Shown here: piece by piece, positions 27,745-36,950 of the stretch | Position numbering within the stretch: the first letter of the stretch is position 1 | Layout: each line of letters starts with the position of its first letter | Position numbers and translations under genes: made by a program | The notes under the pieces: model-generated | Told to the model about the DNA's origin: nothing | What the model saw: only the letters and a program-made list of their open reading frames with translations | Databases searched by the model: none | Source of the DNA: Halomontanus rarus | GTDB taxonomy: Archaea > Halobacteriota > Halobacteria > Halobacteriales > Natrialbaceae | Assembly (NCBI RefSeq): GCF_017357405.1 | Contig: NZ_CP071598.1 | Span: forward strand, 930,001 to 994,000 | Direction of reading: 5' to 3' | DNA length: 64,000 nucleotides

Positions 27745-28926
27745 ATGGGAACCGAACTAGTGCAGGGACCGGACGCCGGTCGCCAACTCGACGCCGAAGA
27801 CGAGACACTCGAGGATCCGGAAACGGGCGCGACCGTTCGCCGACTCACCTCGAACCCGGGAAGCGACGACTACCACCTCTACTTCACCGAACCGATGTGG
27901 TACGACGACGGGAGCAAGCTACTGTTTCGATCGAACCGCGACGAGACGTGGGGGCTGTACGCTGTCCACCTCGATTCCGGCGCGATCACGCAGTTGACTG
28001 ACCTCCCGGAGGACGTCGGCGGAATCACACGAGTCGCGACCGAACCGACGGCGCTGTTCTGGTGTGGCCGCCGGCTCGTCTCGCTCGACCTCGAGACGCT
28101 CGCGGTGGACGTGCTGTACGTCCGCCCCGAAGGGTACGGGGGGAGCGTCATCGGCGGGACTGCGGACGGCGAGCGAGCGGTGACGGCCATCTCAGAGGAG
28201 GTCGAGGTCGATCGGGACACCGAGACCCGCGACGAGTGGATCGCCGAGCTCACGGCTCAGGAGCCCCATTCACAGGTGCTCTCGGTGCCGATCGACGGCG
28301 ATTCCGATGGAGAACCAACCGTCCACGTCGACGAGAACCGCTGGCTAAACCACGTCAACGCCTCGCCGACCCGTCCCGACCTCGTCACCTACTGCGAGGA
28401 AGGGCCGTGGGAGGAAGTCGACCGGATCTGGGGACTGAACCTCGAGACCGACGAAACGTGGCGGATCCGCCCGACCGAGGACGGCGAGTCCGTCGGCCAC
28501 GAGTATTGGCTGGCTGACGGCGAGACCGTGGGATACCACGGCTGGCAGGGCACTCGAGACGACCACGACGCCTTCTTCGGGCAGGTTCGATACGACAACA
28601 CGGACCGGCGCGAGGGATCCGCACCGGACATCTACACCCACTACCACAGCAACACGCGCGACCTGGTCGTCGGCGACGGCACCCACCGAACGCGCGGGCC
28701 GGCGTTCGTCCTCCTCTGGGAGTGGGACGCAGGAGATGAGGCGTACGCCCCAGCACGGAAACTCGCCGGCCACGAGTGGGCGAGCGACGACGATGCCCAC
28801 CCACACTCCCGGCTGAGCCCGGACGGCACCCACGTCGTCTTCGACAGCACGATGGGCGGCGACGGCAGCGACGTCTACCTCGCGGCGATTCCCGACGACC
28901 TCGAAGAACTGCCCCGACTGAATTGA
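27745..28926 (+). CDS. Oligogalacturonate lyase-like beta-propeller (PL22)
   Basis: A 393-residue seven-bladed propeller of the oligogalacturonate lyase type. It has Y-H-L-Y-F-T-E-P-M-W and F-R-S-N-R-D near the N-terminus, W-L-N-H-V-N-A-S-P, G-H-E-Y-W and the C-terminal D-A-H-P-H-S-R-L-S-P-D-G, whose His residues are the expected manganese ligands. No signal peptide, so it acts in the cytoplasm, splitting short oligogalacturonides by beta-elimination. A TATA-like CTTTTTG lies about 28 bases before the ATG. The typical follow-on enzymes KduI and KDG kinase are not in the window. Confidence 0.83.
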   Translation: MGTELVQGPDAGRQLDAEDETLEDPETGATVRRLTSNPGSDDYHLYFTEPMWYDDGSKLLFRSNRDETWGLYAVHLDSGAITQLTDLPEDVGGITRVATEPTALFWCGRRLVSLDLETLAVDVLYVRPEGYGGSVIGGTADGERAVTAISEEVEVDRDTETRDEWIAELTAQEPHSQVLSVPIDGDSDGEPTVHVDENRWLNHVNASPTRPDLVTYCEEGPWEEVDRIWGLNLETDETWRIRPTEDGESVGHEYWLADGETVGYHGWQGTRDDHDAFFGQVRYDNTDRREGSAPDIYTHYHSNTRDLVVGDGTHRTRGPAFVLLWEWDAGDEAYAPARKLAGHEWASDDDAHPHSRLSPDGTHVVFDSTMGGDGSDVYLAAIPDDLEELPRLN

Positions 28927-29028
28927 GTTCGCTCTGACGGTCGGTTTTCGACCCACGCCGGGACGCAACCGATTCGAGCGTGAGAGACCGCCTCGATTTA
29001 TCACCGGGCCGCTCGAACGACGAGCTAC

Positions 29029-29703
29029 ATGAAATCGTACACGATCGTCCGGGCACCGGACGACGTTCCGCTCGGCGGGACGATCGCCGACACGCCGTGG
29101 GACGCGGCCCACGAGTTCCGAATCGACGAGTTCTCCTGGCACAAGAGCGGGCCGAAACCGCTCACGACCGGTCGCGCACTCTACGACGACCGGGCGATCT
29201 ATCTGCAGTACCACGTCGAAGACCGGGACATCACCGCCGAGGTGACCGACCTCAACGGGCCGACCTACCGGGACAGTTCGGTCGAGTTCTTCGCCGACCC
29301 GAACCCCGGGGACGACTCGATGTACTTCAACTTCGAGCCCAACTGCTGCGGACAGTTCAAACTCGCCTGGCAGGAACGCGACTGGGAGGAACGAGGGATC
29401 GGACGGGATCTCGTCTCACCCGCCGTAGCCGAGCGAATCGACGTCGAAACGTCCGTCTCCGGCCCGACGAAGGAGTCCCACCCCGACGACGAGGAGTGGT
29501 GGCTCGCCGCCGCCGTTCCCTTCGACGTCCTCTCGGAGCTGACCGGCCTCGAGATCGGGCCGAGCGAGGGGACCGAATGGCGGGGGAACTTCTACCGCAG
29601 CGGCGTCCAGTCCGAGTCGCAGAAGGCGACGTGGAATCCGATCGAGAAGGCGGAGCCGGACTACCACTCGCCGGAGTTCTTCGGCGAACTTCGATTCGAG
29701 TAG
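29029..29703 (+). CDS. CBM9-like carbohydrate-binding domain protein
   Basis: A 224-residue protein made of a single beta-sandwich of the carbohydrate-binding module family 9-like/DOMON type. It shows the opening L-G-G-T-I-A-D-T-P-W, then A-I-Y-L-Q-Y-H-V-E-D and D-S-S-V-E-F-F, and ends F-F-G-E-L-R-F-E. No signal peptide and no catalytic domain. Stand-alone cytoplasmic CBM9-like proteins are common beside glycoside hydrolase genes but their function is not known; binding of sugars is a family inference. TATA (GATTTATC) lies about 28 bases before the ATG. Confidence 0.72.
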   Translation: MKSYTIVRAPDDVPLGGTIADTPWDAAHEFRIDEFSWHKSGPKPLTTGRALYDDRAIYLQYHVEDRDITAEVTDLNGPTYRDSSVEFFADPNPGDDSMYFNFEPNCCGQFKLAWQERDWEERGIGRDLVSPAVAERIDVETSVSGPTKESHPDDEEWWLAAAVPFDVLSELTGLEIGPSEGTEWRGNFYRSGVQSESQKATWNPIEKAEPDYHSPEFFGELRFE

Positions 29704-29715
29704 GGCCGTCGTTCG

Positions 29716-29755
29716 AGCGAGAGCGAGAGCGAGAGTGAGAGTGAGAGTGAGAGCG
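29716..29755. repeat. Hexamer array (GAGCGA/GAGTGA units)
   Basis: Tandem hexamers in the 72-base gap between the convergent CBM9-like and GH115 genes. Confidence 0.65.
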
Positions 29756-29775
29756 GGTTTCGGTTCCGCCGAAAC

Positions 29776-32739
29776 TCACTCGAGTCGCCGATCCATCGTC
29801 TCGCGCGGACCGAGATACGACCGCCGCGCCGAGCGACCGCCGCCCTCGTTTCCGTCGCTATCGGTCCGAATCACCAGCCGATCGAGGACGACGCCCGGAT
29901 CGACCGCGTAGACAGAGAGCATGTGCCGACCCGGACGGTCGATCTCGTGGGTCGTCGTCTCGATCACGCTCCCTCGCAGCACGTTCTCCTGCCACTGCGG
30001 GTCGTGTTCGCCGCCGTTCGCATCGTAATCGACGACCGTCGGCTCGCTCCCGCCGATCGCGACGGCGTAGCGCAGCCCCAGCGAGTGCTCGGGCGCGTGG
30101 GTCGGGAGCAACTGCGCTTCGACGGTTACGGTCCCCGCGGTGTGCACCTCGAGTTCGTACTCGAGGCGCGGCGCTCGATCCTCGAGGACGGCCGCCTCGG
30201 GCTCGAGGCGCGGTCCGGTCACCGGGCGGCTCCCCATCACGGTTCCGGTGGTTCGACTCAGACCGTCGACGGGTTCCCAGTCGGTGTCGGCCCCCGCGAC
30301 GGTTTCCGTGGCGTGTTCGGCCTCGACGGCGATCGTGCCGGCCGATTCGACGAATATCGGGTCGGCGTCGGAACCGGAACCGAAGCCGCCCTCCCCATCG
30401 GGTCCTCGCGGCCGAATCGGCACGTCCACTCGCACTTCCCGCCCGGCTCCGGCGATCGAGAGCGAACCGACCGTTTCCGTCTCCGGCGCCGACTCCCAGT
30501 CGATCGAGACGCGGAGTCGCTCCTCGAGGTCGATCGCACCCTCTGTACGGCTCACCTCGAGCCAGTCGTGGCTCGTCTCTGCTGTCCACTCGATCGTCCC
30601 GTTCCCGCGGTTGTAGACGTCGACGAACCGCGGGTAGTCGACGCCTTCGACGAACCTCGGGAGCTCTGGGTTTTCGGGTGAAACACAGACACCGGCGACC
30701 GCCGACGTCCTTTCGACGGCGACGCCCAGTGTCGGCCCCTGCTCGCTCTCGACGCGGCCGACCGTCGGCCGATCGAAGACCGGCAGGTCGCGCGGCCGTT
30801 CGGACATCATTCCTCGCCACTTTCCGTCCGAGGAAGCGTTGTAGCGCTCGGTTGCCGACTCGATCTCGTCGACCGCCTCGAGCGCACGATCCGCGTACTC
30901 GTCGGCCGACGTCCGTCCCTGACCCGCGTACAGTCGGCTTCGCATCGCGTCCACGACCTTCCGGTTCATCAGCGTGGCACAGCGGACCGGGTACTGAACG
31001 AGGTGGAAGAATGCCGTTCGCTGGTCTTCGGGAAGCGCGTCGTGAATCGCCGCGGCGCTCGCGTCGATCCGCTCGTAGGCCTCGAGTCGCCGCCCCGCCT
31101 CGTCGCCGCGGGCGGTCGCGCTGAACGCGGGCTCGTTCTGTTCGGTGTTCGGGTACACCGAGTTCCAGCCCACGTGCTCGGGCTTTCGCGCCCGCGCCAG
31201 CCGGTGGTACTCGCGGTAGATCTCGGCGATCTCCTCGGCGTGGGTCGGGCCGAACTCCCGGCTCGCCCACCGCTCGAGCCAGTCCTCGACGGGTTCGTCG
31301 CCGACCGACTCGACGTCCCACGCCAGTTCGAAGAAGTACTCGGTCTCCGTCTCCGCCGGCTTGATGTCGCCGACGTTCGCGATCCACATCTCCTGTGCGC
31401 CGTGTTCGTAGGCTCTGGTCAACTCCTCGCGGATCAACGCCGGCGGCGTCGAACAGAGCCACTGGTGGTCGTGCGGACGCCCCCAGTAGGAGAGGTGGTA
31501 GTAGATGCCGTGGCCGCCGTTTCTCTGGCGTTCCTCGGCGGTCGGGAGTCGCCTGACGTAGCCGAAGTTGTCGTTGGGCCACAGCAAGCAGACGTCCTCG
31601 GGGACCTCGAGACCGGCCTCGTAACACTCGAGGACCTCCTTGTACGGGCAGAAGACCTGCGGGATCGACGCGACGTCGGAGTCGACGTGCTCGGCGAGCA
31701 TGTCTCGCTGGTCCTCGAGGACCGTCTGGAGGAGGGCCGCGGTTTCGTCGACCGTCTCCCCACCGGGCATTCCCGAGTCGTGGATGCCGCGCATGCCGAC
31801 GGTGAAGACGTTCTCCGCGTCGGCGACTTCCGTTACGCGGTCGGCCCAGTACTCCCGGATCGTCTCGCCGTTGGTCGCGTAGTTCCACTCGCCGCGCTCG
31901 TCGGAATCCCACTCCTCGACGTTGTTCCGGTGCATCGGCTCGCAGTGGGAGGTCCCGACGACGATGCCGTACCGGTCGGCGGCCTCGCGGTTGCCGTCGA
32001 TCTGGTAGAAGGCCTTCCCGCCGCCGTGCATCGCCGGCCAGATCGTGTTCGCCTTCAGCCGCAACAGGAGTTCGAACACCCGCTCGTAGGTCTTCGGACC
32101 GATCCCCTCCGACACTTCGGGTTCGTGGGTCTCCGTCGCCCACGGCCGGATCCCGAAGTCCTCGTCGTTGATGAAGATCCCGCGGTAGCTGACCGAGGGC
32201 GGCCCCTCGAGTTCCGTGCCCGCGCTCAGGTGCAGTTCCTCGCGCTCGTCCGTCGGGACGTCGGCCCACCAGTACCACGGCGAGACGCCGATTCGCTGAG
32301 AGAGTTCGTAGACGCCGTAGGCGGTTCCGCGCGGGTCGCTGCCGACGATCAGCAGCGCCGCGTCCGTCTCGAGCGCTTCGGGGTCGGAGACGGCTGCGAG
32401 CGCGTAGCTCTCGGTCGCCGTCTCGAGGTGGTGGCCGTCGAACAGGGCGTCTATCGTCGCGTCGACGGCGTCGTGTGTACCGTACGGACTGACAACGACG
32501 GCCCGGCCGTCGGTCTCGCTGATCGCGTCGCCGCCGTCGCTCTCGAGTTCGACCGCGGGACGCCGTCCGGTCACGCGTTCGATATCGTCCCGAAAGTCGC
32601 GCGCGGCGATTTCGACGACGGATTCGGTTCCGAACGCGTGGATCGGCGTCGCCGCGTGATCGTCGACGAGCGGGACCGAATCCGAATCGGTCCCGCCGCG
32701 AGAATCGACTGTAATCGGTTCGTCGGTGGAGCCGCTCAT
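29776..32739 (-). CDS. GH115-family alpha-glucuronidase
   Basis: A 987-residue protein of GH115 length. An N-terminal domain to about residue 180 is followed by the catalytic barrel with I-N-D-E-D-F-G-I-R-P-W, L-K-A-N-T-I-W-P-A-M-H-G-G-G-K-A-F and G-T-S-H-C-E-P-M-H-R-N-N. A helical part comes next, then a C-terminal beta-sandwich (V-E-A-E-H-A-T-E) typical of the family. The enzyme removes glucuronic or 4-O-methyl-glucuronic acid from glucuronoxylan. No signal peptide, so it likely works on imported oligomers. Released glucuronate could enter the uronate dehydrogenase route at 59994. Confidence 0.88.
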   Translation of the reverse strand: MSGSTDEPITVDSRGGTDSDSVPLVDDHAATPIHAFGTESVVEIAARDFRDDIERVTGRRPAVELESDGGDAISETDGRAVVVSPYGTHDAVDATIDALFDGHHLETATESYALAAVSDPEALETDAALLIVGSDPRGTAYGVYELSQRIGVSPWYWWADVPTDEREELHLSAGTELEGPPSVSYRGIFINDEDFGIRPWATETHEPEVSEGIGPKTYERVFELLLRLKANTIWPAMHGGGKAFYQIDGNREAADRYGIVVGTSHCEPMHRNNVEEWDSDERGEWNYATNGETIREYWADRVTEVADAENVFTVGMRGIHDSGMPGGETVDETAALLQTVLEDQRDMLAEHVDSDVASIPQVFCPYKEVLECYEAGLEVPEDVCLLWPNDNFGYVRRLPTAEERQRNGGHGIYYHLSYWGRPHDHQWLCSTPPALIREELTRAYEHGAQEMWIANVGDIKPAETETEYFFELAWDVESVGDEPVEDWLERWASREFGPTHAEEIAEIYREYHRLARARKPEHVGWNSVYPNTEQNEPAFSATARGDEAGRRLEAYERIDASAAAIHDALPEDQRTAFFHLVQYPVRCATLMNRKVVDAMRSRLYAGQGRTSADEYADRALEAVDEIESATERYNASSDGKWRGMMSERPRDLPVFDRPTVGRVESEQGPTLGVAVERTSAVAGVCVSPENPELPRFVEGVDYPRFVDVYNRGNGTIEWTAETSHDWLEVSRTEGAIDLEERLRVSIDWESAPETETVGSLSIAGAGREVRVDVPIRPRGPDGEGGFGSGSDADPIFVESAGTIAVEAEHATETVAGADTDWEPVDGLSRTTGTVMGSRPVTGPRLEPEAAVLEDRAPRLEYELEVHTAGTVTVEAQLLPTHAPEHSLGLRYAVAIGGSEPTVVDYDANGGEHDPQWQENVLRGSVIETTTHEIDRPGRHMLSVYAVDPGVVLDRLVIRTDSDGNEGGGRSARRSYLGPRETMDRRLE

Positions 32740-32870
32740 GTACTGGCTACCGTTTCACGAGGGGGTCACATAACCTCTGCTCTCCGCCGCGGGGTCTCCG
32801 CTCGAGCGCGTCCTGTTCGATTCGGCTCGGGCCTCCCCGCGAATCTATCTCTCCGGCAGTACGCAGCGAA

Positions 32871-33983
32871 TCACTCGGACAGCAGCGCCTCGAGTTCCCC
32901 CGCGACGTTCTCGCCCATCGTGATCATCGCGTCGTCGCCGGGGTGGACCAGATCGGGCGTGAGCCCGGCGATGCTCGGGAGCATCTCGGTCCCCTCGAGC
33001 AGGTGGACGTTCTCGCGGGGCGAGTCGGCGACGATCTCGCGGAGGGCGTCCCGAAACGCCTCGGCTCGCTCGGCCGCCTCTTCGTCTCCGCAGACGTCGC
33101 TGGCGTGGGTGTAGAGGGTGATACACGCGATCGGCTCGTCGGGGTGGGCGTCTGCGACCGTCTCGATCATCGCCGCGGCGCGCGACCGGAACTCCTCGAG
33201 CGAGAACGTCCCGACCATGTTCACCGAGAGTGCGAGCGTCGCGACGTCCCAGTCGTCGCGTTCGGCGATGTGCTCGGCCATCGCGGGGTCGCAGTAGGCG
33301 GTCCCGCACGAGCCCAGGTTGATCAGGTCCGCGTCGAGCCGGCGTGCGGCCTGACTGACGTAGGTGAGGTGTTCGGCCAGCGGCGACTCCCCCTCAGTGA
33401 TCGAGGTGCCGTAGGCGAGGTACCGACGGTCGGGGAGTTCGTCGGCTCGAGGCGGCCGCACGTCGCCCTCGATCCCGTGGTACCGCACGAATCCGCCGCG
33501 GTGCTCGCCCGGCAGTTGCACCCGGCAGACCCGCGGGTGGAAGGCGAGGTCGTCGGCGACGGCCGGCTCGATCTCGGTCAGCCGCTCGGGAACGGAGAGC
33601 TCGAGCGTGACGGGCTCCTCGCCGACGAGGTACTCCTCGCGGCGACCGCGCGAGCCGACGCCGGAGAGTCCGGACATGTCCTCGGGGTCGTCGGGAACGA
33701 AGTCGCGCCGTCCCTGAAGCGGTCCCCAGAAGATCCGAACGACGCCCTCGTCGACGCCGTTGTCCGGGACCGTCGAGAGCGTCAGTTCGACCGTACCCGA
33801 GGGCACGAATCGGAGTTCGACGCCCGCCGGGTGGCGCATCCGGCGCTGGGCGCCGTCGTTGAGTTCGGTTCGAACCGATTCCGGGACGCGCTGGATGAGC
33901 GCCCCGTCGTTCTCGTCGTTCTCGTCGTCCGCGTCCGTGCGGAGCTCTTCGACGTTGTGGAACTCGATTCCGTCGTGGTGCAT
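32871..33983 (-). CDS. SGNH/GDSL-family esterase, probable carbohydrate deacetylase
   Basis: A 370-residue two-domain protein. An N-terminal beta-sandwich (to about residue 180) is followed by an SGNH hydrolase with Y-G-T-S-I-T-E-G (block I, nucleophile Ser), N-L-G-S-C-G (block II), S-V-N-M (block III) and D-L-V-H-P-G-D-D (block V, Asp and His). The block I is GTS rather than GDS, as in the GDSL_3 subgroup. Deacetylation of pectin or xylan fragments is inferred from the neighbours. A TATA box (34008-34016) lies about 27 bases before the ATG, inside the short gap to the GH4 gene. No signal peptide. Confidence 0.8.
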   Translation of the reverse strand: MHHDGIEFHNVEELRTDADDENDENDGALIQRVPESVRTELNDGAQRRMRHPAGVELRFVPSGTVELTLSTVPDNGVDEGVVRIFWGPLQGRRDFVPDDPEDMSGLSGVGSRGRREEYLVGEEPVTLELSVPERLTEIEPAVADDLAFHPRVCRVQLPGEHRGGFVRYHGIEGDVRPPRADELPDRRYLAYGTSITEGESPLAEHLTYVSQAARRLDADLINLGSCGTAYCDPAMAEHIAERDDWDVATLALSVNMVGTFSLEEFRSRAAAMIETVADAHPDEPIACITLYTHASDVCGDEEAAERAEAFRDALREIVADSPRENVHLLEGTEMLPSIAGLTPDLVHPGDDAMITMGENVAGELEALLSE

Positions 33984-34039
33984 GTTCTCACAGCACCACT
34001 CCGGGAGTATATAGCTACTGTTACTGTTACTCGAGGTCG

Positions 34040-35476
34040 TCAGTCCGCGAGGACGTCCGCGCCCTCGAGGTCGTAGTCGGTGAAGTACTCGCGTTCGGTC
34101 TCGACGAGTTTGACGAAGAGTTCCTTCGCTTCGTCGGGCTGGATGTCGACGAGCGGTTCGTTACAGAACGCCTGGAACGCGAGATCGAGATCGCCGGCGA
34201 AGCCGGCCTCGATGAGCGTCTCCTGGTTCGTGACGGTGGTCTGGACCATGCTCCGGATCTGGTCCGGGAGCTCGCCGGCGGTGATCGGCGAGACGCCCTT
34301 GCCGGTGATCACGGCGTTCGTCTCGACGACGGCGCCCTCGGTGAGGTCGGGGGTCTGTCCGACGTTCGGGTAGTTGAGGTTGGTCTTGATCGGCTCGAGG
34401 CCGAGCAGGGCGCGCATGATGTCGACGACCTCCTCGCCGGATTCGGTGAACTCGAACGCCCCTTCGTCGTCGAGGTACCGGCTCATCTTCGCCGGCCCCT
34501 CGCCGTCGCCGGCGCGGGCCGAACTCGGCGTCAGGCGGAAGCCCCAGCGCTGTACCTCCTCGGGTTCCTCGAGGTCGAGGTACCACGGGACGAACTCCGC
34601 GAGGTGTCGGTCGCCCGCGGCGCCCAGCAGCCCGAACGTGTCGTAGAGGTCGAACGCCACCTGGTGGTGGTTGGTCCAGTAGCCCTCGTCGTCGAGGTCG
34701 CCGGGCTCGAACCCGGGAAGCGGTTTGCGCTCCTCGAGTTCCTCGTCGAGGTACTGGAAGACGTCGTGGCCGCGCCAGTAGGCCTCGTCGATCCAGGTGA
34801 AGTGGTTGATGCCCTTGACCGTGACGTCGATCTCGCTGCCGGAGACGTCTTCGGCCTCGTCGACGTACTTCTCGGCGATATCGGCCAGCAGCATCTGAAT
34901 GTGGAACACCTCGTGACAGAGCCCGATGGCGTTGATGTCGGGGTACTCCTCGTAGAGCGTCCGCGTGCAGACGGTCATCGGGTTGGTGTAGTTGACCACC
35001 CACGCGTCGGGGCACTGTTCTCGGACGACTGCGGCGATCTCGCGGTACTGGGGGATCGCCCGGAGCGCGCGGACCGCGCCGCCGGGGCCGACCGTGTCGG
35101 CGACCGGCTGGTAGATGCCGTACTTCTGCGGGAGGTCGATGTCGTGGACGAACGTCTCCTCCGGCGGGTCCTGAATCGAGCAGATGACGAAGTCCGCGTC
35201 CGCCAGCGCGTCCTCAATCTCGCGGTGCGCTTCGAAGGTCCAGTCGGCGTCGACGTCGTCGCGACCTGCCAGCTGGTTCCCGAGCTCGGCGTTCTTTTCG
35301 GCCGGTTCGTAGTTCACGTCGTAGAGGGCGACGCGACCCGACACGTCCGTACACTGCAGGAGGTCGTTGATGAGCGTGTGTGCCCATCCCTGACTACCGC
35401 CGCCGACGTAGCCGATCTTCACGCCCGAAATCGATTCCGCTCCCTCGGCTGGATCGCTTCTCGTCAGTTGGTGCAT
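34040..35476 (-). CDS. GH4-family glycosidase, probable alpha-galacturonidase (LplD-like)
   Basis: A 478-residue NAD- and metal-dependent GH4 enzyme. It has the N-terminal Rossmann motif G-Y-V-G-G-G-S-Q-G-W, Y-G-I-Y-Q-P-V-A-D-T-V-G-P-G-G, N-Y-T-N-P-M-T and the metal-binding C-H-E-V-F-H. These blocks resemble the Bacillus alpha-galacturonidase LplD more than the alpha-glucosidase or alpha-galactosidase branches. It would cleave galacturonides by the GH4 oxidation-elimination route in the cytoplasm. The start at 35476 is preferred because a TATA box (35499-35506) lies 27 bases upstream. Substrate is inferred. Confidence 0.82.
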   Translation of the reverse strand: MHQLTRSDPAEGAESISGVKIGYVGGGSQGWAHTLINDLLQCTDVSGRVALYDVNYEPAEKNAELGNQLAGRDDVDADWTFEAHREIEDALADADFVICSIQDPPEETFVHDIDLPQKYGIYQPVADTVGPGGAVRALRAIPQYREIAAVVREQCPDAWVVNYTNPMTVCTRTLYEEYPDINAIGLCHEVFHIQMLLADIAEKYVDEAEDVSGSEIDVTVKGINHFTWIDEAYWRGHDVFQYLDEELEERKPLPGFEPGDLDDEGYWTNHHQVAFDLYDTFGLLGAAGDRHLAEFVPWYLDLEEPEEVQRWGFRLTPSSARAGDGEGPAKMSRYLDDEGAFEFTESGEEVVDIMRALLGLEPIKTNLNYPNVGQTPDLTEGAVVETNAVITGKGVSPITAGELPDQIRSMVQTTVTNQETLIEAGFAGDLDLAFQAFCNEPLVDIQPDEAKELFVKLVETEREYFTDYDLEGADVLAD

Positions 35477-35614
35477 GCTGACTCTACGTGTGAACCGGTC
35501 CAAAATAGGTGTTGTTGTTCGCTACCACGGCACCGGACCCGCGGTCGCCACCGAACCCGTGGGAACGACGCGCATACCTAAGCGTTTAACTGACTCGGAA
35601 TGAACAGACCGCGT

Positions 35615-36862
35615 ATGCAACTCGACACCGTCACGGGCCACGCGCTCTCCTCGCCGATCGACCCGCCACAGCACCGCCAGTTCCACGGCGGCTCTCGAAC
35701 CCTGCTGAAACGCGACGTCGTCCTCGTCGTCGTCGAGACGACCGACGGCTACCGCGGTGTCGCAACGGCGGGCGCGTCCAGTTCGGCGATGCGCGAGTAC
35801 TTCGAAGGCGAATCGCAAGGCACCTTCGGAGACGTCATCGACGGCGACGTCGCGGACGCCCTCGAGGGGCGGACGATCGACGACATCTCCGAGGCCCACG
35901 AATACATCGAATCGGCCGGGCTGCCCGACCGGTTGGAAACGCAGGCGATCTCGGCCGTCGACGTCGCGCTCTACGACATTCGGGGGAAGGAACTCGACGC
36001 TCCGGTGTACGAACTCCTCGTCGACGAGTTCGAGGACGCGCCGGCGCCGACGACGGATCTCCCGCTGTACGCGAGCGCGGGCATGTACATGGAACCCGAG
36101 GGGTACGCCGCACAGGCCGAACTCGTCGAAGAGGCCGGGTTCATGGGGTACAAGTACCGACCCGGAATCGGCCCCGACGCCGACCGCCGGACGATCGACC
36201 TCGTGACTGAGGCCCTCGAGACGACCGAGGTAATGCTCGACTGTCACACCTGGTGGAAGCTCCGGGACGCCTACGGTCCCGAGGTCGTCGAAGACATCGT
36301 CTCCTACGCGGCCGAGAAGGGCGCCTACTGGGTCGAAGAGCCGGTTGCGCCGGACGATTACGACGGGTACCGGCGGCTCGCGGAGACGGGCGCGCCGCTG
36401 GCCGGCGGCGAGAGCGAGGAGTCCCCCGAGGGGCTCGTCGCGCTCGCGGAGACCGGCGCCGTGTCCTATCTGCAGGGCGACGTCCGCCACCACCACGGAT
36501 TCACGGGCTGTCTGGGTGCCATCGAGTACTGCCGCGGCCGCGATATCGAGTTCGTCCCGCACAACTTCGGCACCTGGATCGGTCTGCTGGCCAACGCCCA
36601 CCTCGTGGCCGCCGCCCCGGAGGTCGAACTCGTCGAGTATCCGATCTTCGAGAACGACCCATTGGTCGACGCCGCGGGCGATCCGGGGATGTACCCCTTC
36701 GAGCTGGCGTTCGACCTCGTCGACGGGACGCCGCCGGTCGAGGACGGTCGGCTCGCGGTGCCGGACGCGCCGGGACTCGGGATCGAGGTCGACCTCGACG
36801 TCCTCGAGGAGTACCCGTTCCAGGAGGGCCCCTGGACGGAGTTCCACTACGACGACGAGTAA
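35615..36862 (+). CDS. Enolase-superfamily (mandelate racemase/MLE) sugar-acid dehydratase
   Basis: A 415-residue enolase-superfamily member with K-Y-R (in place of K-x-K) near residue 180, L-D-C-H (metal Asp), W-V-E-E-P, A-G-G-E-S-E-E and the H-N-F-G-T-W block. The start at 35615 is chosen since TTTAA at 35585-35589 lies 28 bases upstream; a start at 35600 is possible. Specificity is not readable. In this locus a galactarate, glucarate or other sugar-acid dehydratase would fill the gap between uronate dehydrogenase and the DapA-family enzyme. It is well diverged from the rhamnonate dehydratase-like protein at 23420. Confidence 0.82.
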   Translation: MQLDTVTGHALSSPIDPPQHRQFHGGSRTLLKRDVVLVVVETTDGYRGVATAGASSSAMREYFEGESQGTFGDVIDGDVADALEGRTIDDISEAHEYIESAGLPDRLETQAISAVDVALYDIRGKELDAPVYELLVDEFEDAPAPTTDLPLYASAGMYMEPEGYAAQAELVEEAGFMGYKYRPGIGPDADRRTIDLVTEALETTEVMLDCHTWWKLRDAYGPEVVEDIVSYAAEKGAYWVEEPVAPDDYDGYRRLAETGAPLAGGESEESPEGLVALAETGAVSYLQGDVRHHHGFTGCLGAIEYCRGRDIEFVPHNFGTWIGLLANAHLVAAAPEVELVEYPIFENDPLVDAAGDPGMYPFELAFDLVDGTPPVEDGRLAVPDAPGLGIEVDLDVLEEYPFQEGPWTEFHYDDE

Positions 36863-36950
36863 CGAGTAGGGAGAGCAAAGAAGCGGGCGCACACGGACTC
36901 GAACTTCCGGCTCCCGTAGAATTATGCTCGGCGCAGAACTATGCGGACCA

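Noticed and set aside
25756..28926. A single frame of more than 1000 codons that would fuse an Arg-rich N-terminus to the oligogalacturonate lyase
   Set aside because: The first two thirds overlap the GH28 gene in another frame and are Arg-rich shadow coding. The lyase starts at 27745 with its own TATA-like element.
31003..33114. A 700-codon open frame on the plus strand over the GH115 and SGNH genes
   Set aside because: It is the GC-driven shadow of two minus-strand genes with clear catalytic motifs, and it crosses from one into the other.
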